Shown here: positions 1 through 13,551 of the stretch, piece by piece
Position numbering within the stretch: position 1 is the first letter of the stretch
How the letters are laid out: every line of letters starts with the position of its first letter
NCBI GenBank assembly: GCA_940671915.1
Contig: CALNVZ010003426.1
Location: 312,548-376,547 of the forward strand
DNA: 64,000 nucleotides
DNA from: Paracentrotus lividus
Taxonomy: Eukaryota; Echinodermata; Echinoidea; Camarodonta; Echinidae
Direction of reading: 5' to 3'
Notes under the pieces: model-generated
The model's input: only the letters and a program-made list of their open reading frames with translations
The model's database searches: none
What the model was told of the DNA's origin: nothing
Position numbers and translations under genes: made by a program

Positions 1-539
1 TCGGATGAGAGATAAAAGCTCCCTATAAAATCAATCCCTAAAGAAGAGACTCCACCACAAGGAGTATTGAATATTGCAAGATGGGAGTGGATTTTATGGT
101 TCTTTTGGTTGCCACTCTAAGACGTGTGTCAGGCAATATCAATTTATACTCAAAATTAAGACTCACTATTATCACACCAGGGCCGTAAAATAAATCGAAC
201 AGCCTTCGGACGAGAGATAAAAGCTTTTATCGTCTCAATTGGATTAGCACATGATAAAAGATCAAGGCGATTTGATTTACTACAATGACAATGGGGATGA
301 CTTAAAAGCATCTTCGTTGCCTAGGTAACATGTCAACTTTAATATGCCAGTCAACATTCAAACGTAGCAGAACAAAAAACTTTAATTTCATCTACATGTA
401 TACTCGAATGAATATAGGCTTGTTGAAGCCAAAATTTCATAAGTGCTCAGTTGGGATGCCACTAGGAAGATAATTTCATGAGTCCAGTGGTTGCCATGGC
501 AATAGATGTCAGTCACCAAGATTGACACTCCTCCTTGTT
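1..539 (-). other. ACC 3' UTR / downstream flank
   Basis: Sequence after the stop. No other ORF is supported. ATTAAA-type poly(A) signal candidates on the minus strand lie at 381-386 and 338-343, 155 to 200 nt past the stop; neither can be confirmed from sequence alone. The word TCGGA(C/T)GAGAGATAAAAGCT occurs at 1 and near 205, a short repeat of unknown origin. Confidence 0.5.
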
Positions 540-663
540 TCAGTTGGACTTGTGCTCGATGGAAGATAGGATTCTGGATGCCTCAGTGCGTTGACTGGAT
601 GTCATCTGCTGTGAGATGTGGATGATGGAATCCAAGGCCACGTCCGGGTTCTCTTTGATCAGT
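540..663 (-). CDS. acaca: ACC exon w32 (terminal coding exon with stop)
   Basis: 124 nt: A completing the Gly codon, 40 codons and TGA (542-540 on plus). Acceptor CTTTCATAG. Encodes [20 protein letters not shown] and [20 protein letters not shown], aligned with the human C-terminus [20 protein letters not shown] and RAEVIRILS. The last residues are lineage-variable. Confidence 0.96.
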
Positions 664-1326
664 CTATGAAAGATGGGAAATGAGGTAGAAAATTATGTTG
701 TTTATGATTGTTTATTCCTCATAATGGAGATTTTTTTTTTTTGGTAACAACACAAGTCCACAGCTTTTGAACTAGAGGTATATGTGACTTGATCATCAAG
801 TGAAATGGATTTGTATAATCATCATAATTCATTTTATATTTATCATCATCATTTTCATTTTCATGTACATTGTACATTCACAACCAATGCCTGGACACAA
901 AAAGCATAATCATCATTTAAAATGTCACTAGCAATGACATCATCATTGTCATCCTTGTCATCATCAATCTATAATAATCCCCATAACTATCAACACCATA
1001 TCCTCATTCTCACAACCACTAATTCCTCAACCGACATCTTCATCTTTTATCTTCTCTAGACTCCATTTCCATGATGCTATCGCTCTTCACTGACTTGATG
1101 TTCTGCTCCAAGAGTAATAGACACCATCACCATCCTCACTTCCATAACCACCGCACGTTCATCCTCACTATCCTCATCACCATAACCATCATCATCACCA
1201 CCATTTTCCTTATCACCCTCAGTGTCATCATCATCATCATCATCAATAATATCACTATTATCATTAGCGCCAAAATTACACCATCATCATCATATTCATC
1301 ATTCCCCTCCTCTTCCTCCTCCAACC

Positions 1327-1360
<34 letters not shown>

Positions 1361-4084
1361 ACATACATACATACATACATACATACATACATACATACAT
1401 ACATACATACATACATACATACATACATACATACATAGCGCTTTTTCCATTTAAGAAATGCCCAAAGCGCTTCACAATACATATAAGTAAAAATACTTTT
1501 GCTCTTCAAGTGCTTACAATCTATAGACAAAATAAGTAGGTTTTCAATTTCTTCTTAAACAATGAGACTGAACGACATGAGCAAAGTTCAATAGGGAGAC
1601 TATTCCAAATCATCAACATCATCAAGATCATCATCATCATCATCCAAAGTGATAATCTCTTCCCTACCCTCTTATCTGCTGCATGATGCTGTCCCTCTTC
1701 ACTGATTTGATGTTCTCCACCAAAAAGGATGTCTTTGTCTCTTCCTCTTTCTTCTCCTGCTCTGACAACCAGCTTGTCACTGCCTTGTTATCCTCCCACA
1801 GATACGACTACAAACAGAGAAAAAGATAGTATTGAGAATGAAATGCTCTTTTACCTTAAATTTAGCAGAGTTACTGTCATATGGTATTCAAGGATTCAAG
1901 TACATGTAATTCCAACAGCTGTGGAAACTGCATATAAAAGAAATGCAAAGGTCATTCATGGCATGTACACGTAAAGCATCTTCAGTCCATCAACTGATCC
2001 ACTAGACTACATGTACAAATGTACATGTCTGACAACCACATGTACATGTACAATATGTGGCGGTATATGCAAAATATGCCTTTCCAACTCTAATCATTGA
2101 CATACAATCGATTGAGCTCATTTGTACACTATCTGAAGAGGGATCATGTCATTTGATTGCTATCAACTGTGACTCTAGGAAACTTAATTAATCACATTAT
2201 GCTGTGAAGTTGCCTTTTGTTTTTCAATTGCTTCTTTTATTTTTCTGGTTTATTTATTTATTTTTGTTCATTTTCTTATACTTGTAGATTTGATTCACTC
2301 CTTGGGTTTTATTTCCAGATATCGCAATAATGGGAAAGTGAAACGGATGCATGTCAACCTGATATCACCTCACCTTCACATATAGAAACTCTATCATACA
2401 TGTATTTCTCATCAAATCTCAAAGCTAGCTTTGATTTTTGTGGTCCAAAATTGTGGAATAGTTTGCCAGCCCATATACGTTCTAATACATCAGTTGAATC
2501 ATGTAAAAGACATCTTAAGACTTATTTATTTTTATTGTAGTGTACTATTGGAGAGCTCTATGTAAAGTGCATAGAGCAGTTTTTAATTTGATTATGCGCT
2601 ATATAAGAACCAGTTTATTATAGGTTTTCCCGGCCAATTTCATACATTTATCATCCGTTTTCATTTAATGTGTATTCAAATTCGTGTGTTTGATGCGACA
2701 GACTGACTTTGGTCAAACAATTACGTGTTCATGCTCTCAAATTCGTTTTTAGACACACGAAGTAATGGATGCAAAGTTCAAATTCGGATATAGGCATTTA
2801 ATTTCATTATGTGTGCATTCAAATTAGTGCGGATTTGAGTATACGGAATGAAATGTCGACAGGATGAAGACGAATTTGAATAGTTATTGCCGAATGTATA
2901 TGCTTATTATGTGAATTAGAATGCGTAAATACGAAATCGATCACAACAATCGTTAACTTTTATGACTGAATACGATTTTGACTGGCAACATTTCGATGCA
3001 TCAGCGTTTTTTCCGAAAATGAATGCCTCTTATATGCAATTGATTGACAAAACAATGAAATTGGCCGGGAAAACCTATATTATTATTATTAAATCTAATT
3101 TAATTGTCATACCGCTTCAAGTGGTTAGTTAAATAAAATCTACTCACATTGACAGTTCCCAGGTCTTCAACAAACCATCTCCTGAGCATAGATTGAATCT
3201 CACCATGGGAAAGCTTAGGGTTGGCTGTTGAGATCCTCTTGATTACTGCATGCTCCAGGATCAGACGACGTAACCTCCAGTAGAAGAATGTTCGAGACTT
3301 CTTCCACTTCAGAATTTCCTGCAGAGTGACAATGGATACATGTAAACTTTTTAATTTTCTGCTCTCTTAATCCATTGCAAATGGAAGAAAGAAATGCTAA
3401 TTTGAAAAGTGTAACTTATCAGTGGAGAAAGTTGTTGTAGACTGCAACAAATACACAAAATGGCAGCCTTCAATATTTTTGGTTAAAAAACAAGTTTTCA
3501 CCAAAACATTTGATTTGTAATGAATTGATTTATACGTGTACATAAGAATTTTAAGTACATGTACTTCCACAAAATTTGGCGTAAATATTCATACTATGAG
3601 TCGTAAAACCTGAAAACATCAAAAACCACAATCAACAATTTAAAACAATCCAGACTTACTAAAATAACTCCTTCTCCTTTCACAGAGATTTACAATAAAT
3701 TGGTTACATGTACATGTATCAAGAACAAACACAAAATGTGTATGATTTCTACCTCATTTGAACTATAAAACAATCCCTAAAAACCGGTGAGGGCTTTACT
3801 TACTGAAATGACCCCTTTCTCTAGCATGCGACCTGCGCGGTCATGTAGGTCAGCAAAGGTCACAGCAACTGTGTGATAGATGGGCAGCAGGGCTTCTTCT
3901 CGTTCTGTTAACTGCTTTGTGAGAGCTGAAAATAAGGAAACAAAAATACATTGAGTAAATGAGATGGTGGTACAGAGATAGAGGCTTTTCAGCATTGCTC
4001 AATGTAGGAATGGTAGCCTCTCCAATACATGTTTTTACATCATCATCACAATTTTTCCTACATGTATCCACCTCATCTTTTTTC

Positions 4085-4118
<34 letters not shown>

Positions 4119-4754
4119 ACCACCACCACCACCACCACCATCATGACCATTGCTGTCATTGCCATCATCATTATCATCATCAATATCATCACCATTATCA
4201 TCACCGTCCAACAGTAAAAAGTATACATACCAGTCTTCTCATCCTTGCTAATTGTAGGACTGGCTAGCTTCTCCATGATGGTAGCACAGACTGGATCGAT
4301 TCGTCTCATGACCTTCACTTGGTCCTTCTTACGGAACTTGATCTCCACTGTGCCCTCAGGTTCCAGCACACCTCCTCTGTAAATATTGAAATTAATAATG
4401 ATAATGCTATCATTTCAATCATCATTCTTCTTTTCACAACAATTTTTCATTCATATCATTACTGCCATTCCTCTTACCAACACCACCACCATATTATCAT
4501 CATCTTAATCCACGCATGAGACAGAGAAATTTCAAAAAAAGAGGAAAATTGCTACCAGTGAGGGAGCGTAGTGACTGAACTTCCTGGGGGTGGGTTCCGC
4601 AGAAAATTTGGAATTTTAGGTATAGAAAATTCATTTCTTTGGCTGCAACTTCGTCAAATCAATCTTGTGTTCCAAGTCTACACACAGTGAGAGCGGAAAA
4701 TATTTCCAGAATACTCAATGAAAACACTGTCGACAACACCTCCGCTATGATAAT

Positions 4755-4828
<74 letters not shown>

Positions 4829-5391
4829 GATTTTTAAAATTTATCTTTTTAATGTATTTTTTAAAATAGAATTTCAAAATCCGCGGAAATCCGCGGATCC
4901 GCAGAGAAAAATCATGCCTGATAATCATAATCATCAGAAATAGATAAGGTCTCAAGTACATGAATCTTAGACTCTCGATCAAAACAATTTGACAGGATGG
5001 TGAGACAAAGAGTGCATTCATGTACCATCATCCTCATTTTCTTCTTTTTGGGTCACTTTATGTATTACACCAGTCTAGTGTTGGACACTCATTGAAGCAT
5101 TTCTCATTGTCAATGATCAGACTTATTCTTTTCTCTTCTCATCATCATTCCCACCATCATTATCCCCATCCTCATAATATTCATTGTCATCTTCTTCACT
5201 ATTATCATCAACCTCATCATCAACATCATCATCATCATAATCATCATCATCATCAATATCATCATCATCAACATCATCATCATCAATCATCATCATCATT
5301 ATCATTACCATCATTATCATATTCATCATCATACCATCATTATCATATTCATCATCATTACCATCATTATCATATTCATTACCACAACCAC

Positions 5392-5433
<42 letters not shown>

Positions 5434-8400
5434 TATCATCATCATTATCATATTCATCACCACCACCACCATCATCATTACCATCATTATCATATTCATT
5501 GTCATACCATCATTATCATATACATCATCATTACCATCATTATCATATTCCATTACCATCATTATCATATTCATCACCACCACCACCCACCATCATCATC
5601 ATCTCATCATCATCATCATCATCATTCATCATCATCATCATTTCATATTCATCACATCATTACCATCATTATCATATTCATTGTCATACCATCATTATCA
5701 TATACATCATCATTACCATCATTATCATATTCATCACCACCACCACCACCATCATCATTACCATCATTATCATATTCATCATCATTACCATAATTATCAT
5801 ATGCATCACCACCACCACCACCATCACCACCAGCACCACCATCATCATCATCATCATCGTCTACCACTACCTTCATTGACAATGTGCACACATCCATCCC
5901 GAGGGATGCCCAACACACTCAAATAAAAAGAATCAAAATAAATCTTAACAAATAAAATTGATTCGAATTTCTGTTACGCACCTGCTGTCCTGGTCAGCAT
6001 ACATCTCCATGTATTTATTATTGATGGATGGATCAATCACCACCCAGGACCCTCCTCTCAGCTCTGCAAACGGTGGAATGTAGACCATAACTGGTTGCTT
6101 GTACTCGCACAGACCATCCACGATGTATGACCCATACTTCAGTACCTGCTCATACATATCTGGAAATTGATAGTAGAGAGTGGATTCAACAAAAGTACTT
6201 TACATGTATATTTTAAACATTGTTTTTAGTATTGATTGAGATCATTGGTACTGAGATCAGTTAATGAGCCATGCTTGGATATACAGGTAGTGGGAGTATA
6301 CAAGTAATACGTGTAGGTACCTTGCAAATAATCAATATTCATCTGCCTACAAACACATTGGCCTGTATTCTGGAGCAAAGACTTACATGTAGCTTGTACG
6401 AACTGAAGTTTGAGCGAAGCTATTGTGCAATCCTTTTTGTTTATGTTGACTGATGCATCAGACAAAAGGATGACACAATAGCTTCATTCGAACTTCAACT
6501 CATACAAACTCAGTCTTCAGAATATATAGGCCATTGAGTATCTCTTCAAAGTCATACCTCTCAAGATGTTATAAATTGGCAATAGTGGCTAATAATATAA
6601 TTGTATTATTTCTTAAACACTATCACCTTCTTGGTCTTTACCAAAACCTAACATCAGATTTGAATTCTAGCATAAATATTTAATATTTTGTAACCCCAAT
6701 TAAAAGAAGAAGAAAAAAAAAAACCAATAACCTACCCTTCATTCCTCCTGAGAAACCTCTCCAGTTAGCAAAGACAATGAGTGGTAACCCTTCTCTGTTG
6801 AAGTCCTTGATAGCCTGTGCAGTCTTGAAGGCCGAGTCAGGATACCACACCATTCCAGCTTGTGCAATAGACTAACATAGAGGAATAACAGCATTATATA
6901 AAAAATTGAAAATAAACAAAATTACAGTACTAAAATATAAACATTGTGCAAGTACATGCATGTACAGTGTGTAAATGCACTTCTCTTCAGAGTTTCTGTG
7001 AATTTTTAATTTTGAAGAAATTCCCTTTACTCTCAATTTAATCTCAATTAGCCAGCTTTGTTACTCGTTCAAAAGAGGAAGCTTACAAGGGGGTGTCTGG
7101 AAATAAGGTATAAAAGAGATATTACGTACAGATTTTCACAATTTCGGTCTAGTTGGGGGATTTTCAAACTGTGATTTTCCATAGAAGCCTCATATTAAAG
7201 TTGAAATTTCGCAAAAATAAAACCGCCATAGAAATACAATTTACATGCAACCACTTTATACAGTACCACAAAATTCCAGCAACAAAAGAATCCAGCTGAC
7301 ACTAACTCACCTTTGCTTCAGATGTTGGATTGCCTGGGTCAGCAGGGATCTCAATGTTCACTGATCTAGTCTCCACAGCAACAACTCCAACAGGAATACC
7401 TCCAAGCCTTTATTATAAAAGGGGTGAACCAAGATTCAATAAATAATTAAATTTTCTGATATTACATGACTATACAATGTACATGTACATATACATGCAT
7501 ATGGGTAAAATAATACTATAATAATATTAACTAGATGAATCTTCGACCGCGCACGGTCGGAAGGCATGCCTCCGTATTGCCACATCGGAAAAAAAAGGCA
7601 TGCGCATGTTGGAGTATTTTACATCCATTTATACCATGACATCTTTGAGATATTGACCCCAAATCTATTAAGTTGTATCATCACAATTATTCCAAATCAG
7701 GAAGGATGGCTACTGATGTAATAAAGGATAAACATGTTTAAGTTGATCTGCTCAAAGGCTCTTCAGAAATTGCACAAACGAGTCATTTACATAAAATAAC
7801 CAGTGACCTTGATGTCCTGACCTCAAAAATCTAATCAGTTCATTCTTCCTCCCACATGAACCAAGTTTGAAGTTGATCCATAAAACGGTTCAGAAGTTAC
7901 AGCAAGAACGTGCCATTCAATGTATACAAGACGTCTGTGACCCTTGACCTTTGACTTCATGACCTCAATATTATTAAATTCATTGTCCCTACCATATGCA
8001 CATATGACCCAAGTTGTAGAATTGATCCGTCAAACGGTTTTAGTTATTGCGAGAACAAGCCATTTTCATGTACACAATGACCTCTGTGACCTTTGACCTC
8101 ATGACCCCAAAATCTGATCAGTTCATGTCCTCCCCCATATTGTAAATATGATCCAAGTTTGAAGTTGATCCAAACCGTTCTAAGTTATGCGAAGACAGCA
8201 TTTTCACGTACACAATGACCTGTGGACCTTTGACCTCATGACCCCAAAATCTAATAAGTTTATTGCCCTCATATATGCACATATGACCCAAGTTTCAAGT
8301 TTATCCCTCAAACGGTTCTTAACCCTATTCAGACTGGCATGTTCAAGAGGAGATTCTGACTGGGGGGGGGTCAATTTGACCCCCCCTGAGATCTCGGCCG

Positions 8401-11400
8401 CGGATGGTCGATTGCCGTGAAATTTTGCACGAACGTTGCTGCACATGTAAAGGGTGTCGCTGATATGTTTTTTTGAAAAAAAATTTCACATATTTATTTA
8501 TGCTAATTTATGCATACTCACGTATGCAAATTAGATGCTTTTTTTATTAAAATCGTTAATATTTCATTAATAAAATATAGTTATGAAGCCAAATTTTTTC
8601 TAAAAGTTGCTGAGTAGCATAGACAACAGTATTGAATTGACAAATTCAGAAATTTCAAATTAATTGTTTTGTATTCTATTGTTTTATGAATTTCTTATGT
8701 ATTCTATTGTTTTTATTTCTTATGTATTTCTTTGTTTTTGTAATTTTTTATGCTTGAGAAATGTATTTTGATCAATATAAAGACCAATTTAATTAATCAA
8801 AAGGCTCAGAAGACACAATTATCAGTGTTATAAAGCAATTTAGAAAAAAGCAGTATTTGTACACAAACGCATGCAAAATGACGATTTTCGTTCAATTTTG
8901 GCCTGACGCGATTACGTAATGTTGCGTAACGCAACAACGGAGTGTCCGATTTTTTCGAACTTGGTGTCAAAAGTTGCGGGACACTTGAAAGAAAAAAGTC
9001 ATAAAGCGCCGGGTAGCGATTCGCAGCGGTTGCGCGGCAGTCGCGGATTTTGTTCAGGGGGTCAATTTGACCCCCCCCCAGTCTGAATAGGGTTAAGTTA
9101 CCGCAAGAACGAGCCATTTTCATGTACACAATGACCTCTGTGACCTTGACCTCATGACCCCAAATTCTAATCAGTTCATTGTCCCTACCATATGCATACA
9201 TGATCCAAGTTTGAATTGACCCGTCAAACCGTTCTTAAGTTATTGCGAGAACGAACCATTTTCATGTATACAATGACATCTGTGACCTTTGACCTTTGAC
9301 CTCATGACCTAAAATCTAATCACTTCATTGCCCCTCCCATAGGCACACATTACCAAGTTTGAAGTTGACCCGTCAAACGGTTTTTAAGTTATGGCGAGAA
9401 CGAGCCATTTTCATGCATACAATGACCTCTGTGACCTTTGACCTTTGACCTAATGACCCCAAAGTCTAGATCATCGTCCCTACCATATGCATACATGATC
9501 CAAGTTTGAAAGTGATCCGTCAAACGGTTCTTAAGTTATCGCGGAAGAAAACGGGACGGACGTACGGACGGACGGACGGACGGACAACCCGAAAACATAA
9601 TGCCTCCGGCACCACCTTCGGTGGCGGAGGCATAAAAATACCAGTTATAAAGTGCTTTACCCATTACGATCCTGCACTTTACAGTGCACAACCTCCAATA
9701 CTTGAGGAGCATTCCAGCTGGTTGCCTATTAGGCGAACATATGTAGTATGTACATTGTATGTGTGCAAAATATATAAAACAAACAAAACAAATCAAAACA
9801 AACAAGCAAACCTAAACATTAAAGGCAACAAATACAGTTGTGTCTTCTGAATGTTTTGCATTATTTTGATATCCCTTCCCCATTTAGCTGTAGTGTTTGG
9901 AAAAAAGTCTCACAACGGCTAAAAAAAAACTTTCAGCATGTTCTGAACACGCAAGCATCAGCATACATCTACATCAAATGACATACATGAGGTAAGACTG
10001 ACATGGTTGCTAACTTACTTAGCTCTGCCTGCCACGACTGTCTGGGCCCATGGTTCCATGATCTCAGAGAAGGTTCCCATGTCAAAGAATCCAGACTGCC
10101 ATTCATTGCTCTTATCTGAAAATATAAGCAGGAAAAAAACCCATTACCATTACCCTTACCCATTACCCATTTCGACCAAGGGGTAAGGTCAATTTTACCC
10201 CTGTACAAAATATATGAATGCCGAGTAAATGGTGACCTGCTTATTAGTGACTATTGTCATGCGGGTGTCTCAAGACTGGTGAGATCATGTTCTGAAAAGA
10301 AAAATTACAAAAAAACTCTCTGTGCTCTGCTTGTGTACAAAATAGTCTATTTCTTGAATTGTTCTCGCCGTGAAAAAAAAAAGTTTAGAAATCAATGAGG
10401 AAAGAAGAAACAATTCAATATTAATCAATCACAAGAATACACAAGAACCGCTTCAATGTTGCACTTGTCTATTTATTTGCTGTAATGATGAGTTGTAAAA
10501 TGTATTTACCGTGCAAAGTCTCATGTGTACAATCTGTGATGTTACAAGATTTTGAAAACGAATGTAATAAAATTAATTCTAATTTTGAAAGAAACTGGCT
10601 CTAAGCAACTACATGTACTTGTATAAGTTGTTGATATAAAAACTGCCACTATGCATGTGCATGTGCATGTACAGTACTACTTATATGAAGGTTACAAACA
10701 TGTCCATGACCACTAATCAAAACCAGCTCCCAATACAAGCACTCACCTGGGTTAGGTCTACCAGCAAGCATGTGTCGAGGGTCGTATGGTGTCTTAGAAG
10801 GAACAAAGTCAATCTCCCTGTCGATGGGATCCACACTGGGAATGATAGGCACAAGGCTGTCCTTAGCCTACAAAGTGAAAACAAAAATAGTGGATGCTCG
10901 ATGGTTATAAAAATATGGTTACATACATTGGTTTAAAGCTTATCATACCCTTCTCTACAAATCTAAAAGTGGCGCACAATTATATTGACACAATTTGAGA
11001 CATTTACATGAAGTCATGTGCACTGCAGGCATGGAGAAAGGACAAGCAACGTATGCTAATGTCAATCCTGATACAAGTCTTGATTGTGATTTCGAAAATT
11101 TTCTTACCCAGGCATGTCTGAGAGCTATTTGAGCGAGGGTTTTATCCCTCCAAATTTATCTTTTGAGACATTATACATTATACATGTACATGTAGGTGAT
11201 CCATTTTTGTGCATTATCTGAACCACTATTTTTGGCTTTTTAATCTTTATGATACACAAGTCATGACGGATTGTTTAATTTACCCTACAGCTAAGGAGCT
11301 ATCAAATGTTTATACATCACAACCAGGTAGACCATGACTATTAATTCCTACATTGTATCCAAGAGACTTGATATGGGGATAAAATACTTATCTAATTGTT

Positions 11401-13517
11401 TACCGAACAAGGAACCGCCCTGTCACATCTTTCTTTTTTGAGGCTATTGAATGCAAGTCTTGAGAGAAAAATAGTGCATGAAAGTATCTAAGACCCCTTA
11501 CCTTAGGCATGTATGAGAGCCATTTCAGCAGGGTCCCGACCCCGTCAAAGTCATCCTTGGAGACGTTGTGGGTGACGCCATTGTTGTGCATGATCTGGAT
11601 GCCTCCTAGCTGACTGTTTGAGGTATAGACCTCCTGCCCTAGGACCTTGTTCAGAGCAGCAGCACCAGTCAGGATAATGTGGGAGTTCTCGTTCTGGACG
11701 ATACGCTGACCAAGACGTACCACATAGGATCCGATGCCAATGGCTCTACAGGTGACCTGATGATCAAAAAGAAGTTGGTCACAAATTTTTTTTAATGTTT
11801 TTTATGATGTGCAGTGAATTTTCTTTTTAATTTCACAAGTCATGATCATGACTAGTATCATCTGCGGTCAGATCAATGATAACGTAATATTTTAATAAAA
11901 TCCATATTGTCAGGTGTCCAATTTACTTAACAATTCAGTATTCTTGTATTTTAAAAAATCTATTTTCGTTTTCATGTTGAGTTTTGGTTGATGATTTCAA
12001 TAAATTAAATTCAATTCGGTTCAGAGGTGAGCATGATGGCACCTACTGATACATGCACATGAAGCCTGTAGGAGACAAGACTATATTTTATATTTCATTT
12101 GCCTCTTCCCACTCACCATATTAAGGGTAATGATCTGTTCATAGGCTCTTGACGTTCCTCCAGCAATCATTCCACTTCCTTTCAAATTCTCCACACCTAA
12201 GCCTTCATCTTTGCCTGCAGATCAGAACAAAGTTTGACTAATTAATGTTAAGAGCAGGACAATGACCAATAATAATTGGTGCATGAAGAAAGCTATGAAC
12301 TACACATGTACATTGTAGGATGGGGAGTTGGGTGTCCGGAGACTTAACAGAATTGAAGCAATGTTTTTTGTCCTTAGATTAAGCCAAAAATAAAAGTTAA
12401 ATAATGGTTATCATCATCAATATTTGTTCTCCACAATATTTTCTACCATTTTGTGCTAAAAACCTACAAAAACATTGCTTGTAAACCTATTCAAAGGGTC
12501 AATAAAAATAGACTGTCCGGACACGCAACCTGTCCGGACAACCAATAACTGGGTATACATGTATTCAGAAGAGTCAATAATGATAGAGCATAAAGGTTTA
12601 TAGCTGAGTCATACAAGTGAAACCAAACCCGAAGCGATTTCAAACAGAACAAAGTTTTACATTACCACAAATGTCATGCAAGGTTCGGAATCGGTTTCAA
12701 TGGTGTGTCTCACATGTGTATCTCTATTTCCACGAGAGAGCGCATATGACAATAACTCTCACATCCTACTGATTATCCTTTCAACACCTGGGTTTCCGTA
12801 TCAAAAACAGTTGCAGTCAATTGCAAAATTGCAATGGTCAATCGAGACCATCGTTGCTTGCACACTTAGATCAAAAGACTGACCGGTAAGCAATAAGAAT
12901 AGTTCTTTAAAATTAACAATTGATCACAAATCTTTGTGCTATGGGGGCCCTGCATGTTGTAGTTAGAGAAAAATGGAGAGAAGATCTACATGTAGAAGAC
13001 AATCTTGTTCAAGAAAAGGAACCTGGGCGAGGCTTGAACCTATATCCTTTGCGTCTTTTAGCTTGTGTTCAAGCCATTAGAATACCACATCAATAGTAGG
13101 CCTTATGACAACAGGGGAGTAATTCACTACCAGCTAAAATCAATCCAAACTGGGATAAAATTAATTTTTAGAATCAATAGGGATGTTATAGTTCCATAGA
13201 TCCATAGTTAGGATTGATTTTAAATCTTAGTGAATCACACCCCAGGGCTTAATCCATTTTAATAATAAAAATGGTAAGGACTTTTTGGCATAATAACAGC
13301 TCACCTATGATGTCTGTGATCTTGTAGCGAGACTCGCCATCTTCCTCGATGTGATCAGCTCGGATAGAGTTCAGAGGAGTCAACTTCTTGAAGTCACTGG
13401 GGGTGAGGTACAGGTACTTGAATCCCTGTGAGGATGATAACAAACACACATGTATTGCACGATTATGAATTTTTTTGTACATTGTACATGGGATTTCTCA
13501 AGGAGGGATTGTGCTGT

Positions 13518-13551
<34 letters not shown>

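Noticed and set aside
5020-5926. Long His-rich (plus) and Met/Asp-rich (minus) open frames
   Set aside because: They are translations of ATC/ACC microsatellite; all frames stay open and none has flanking coding signal.
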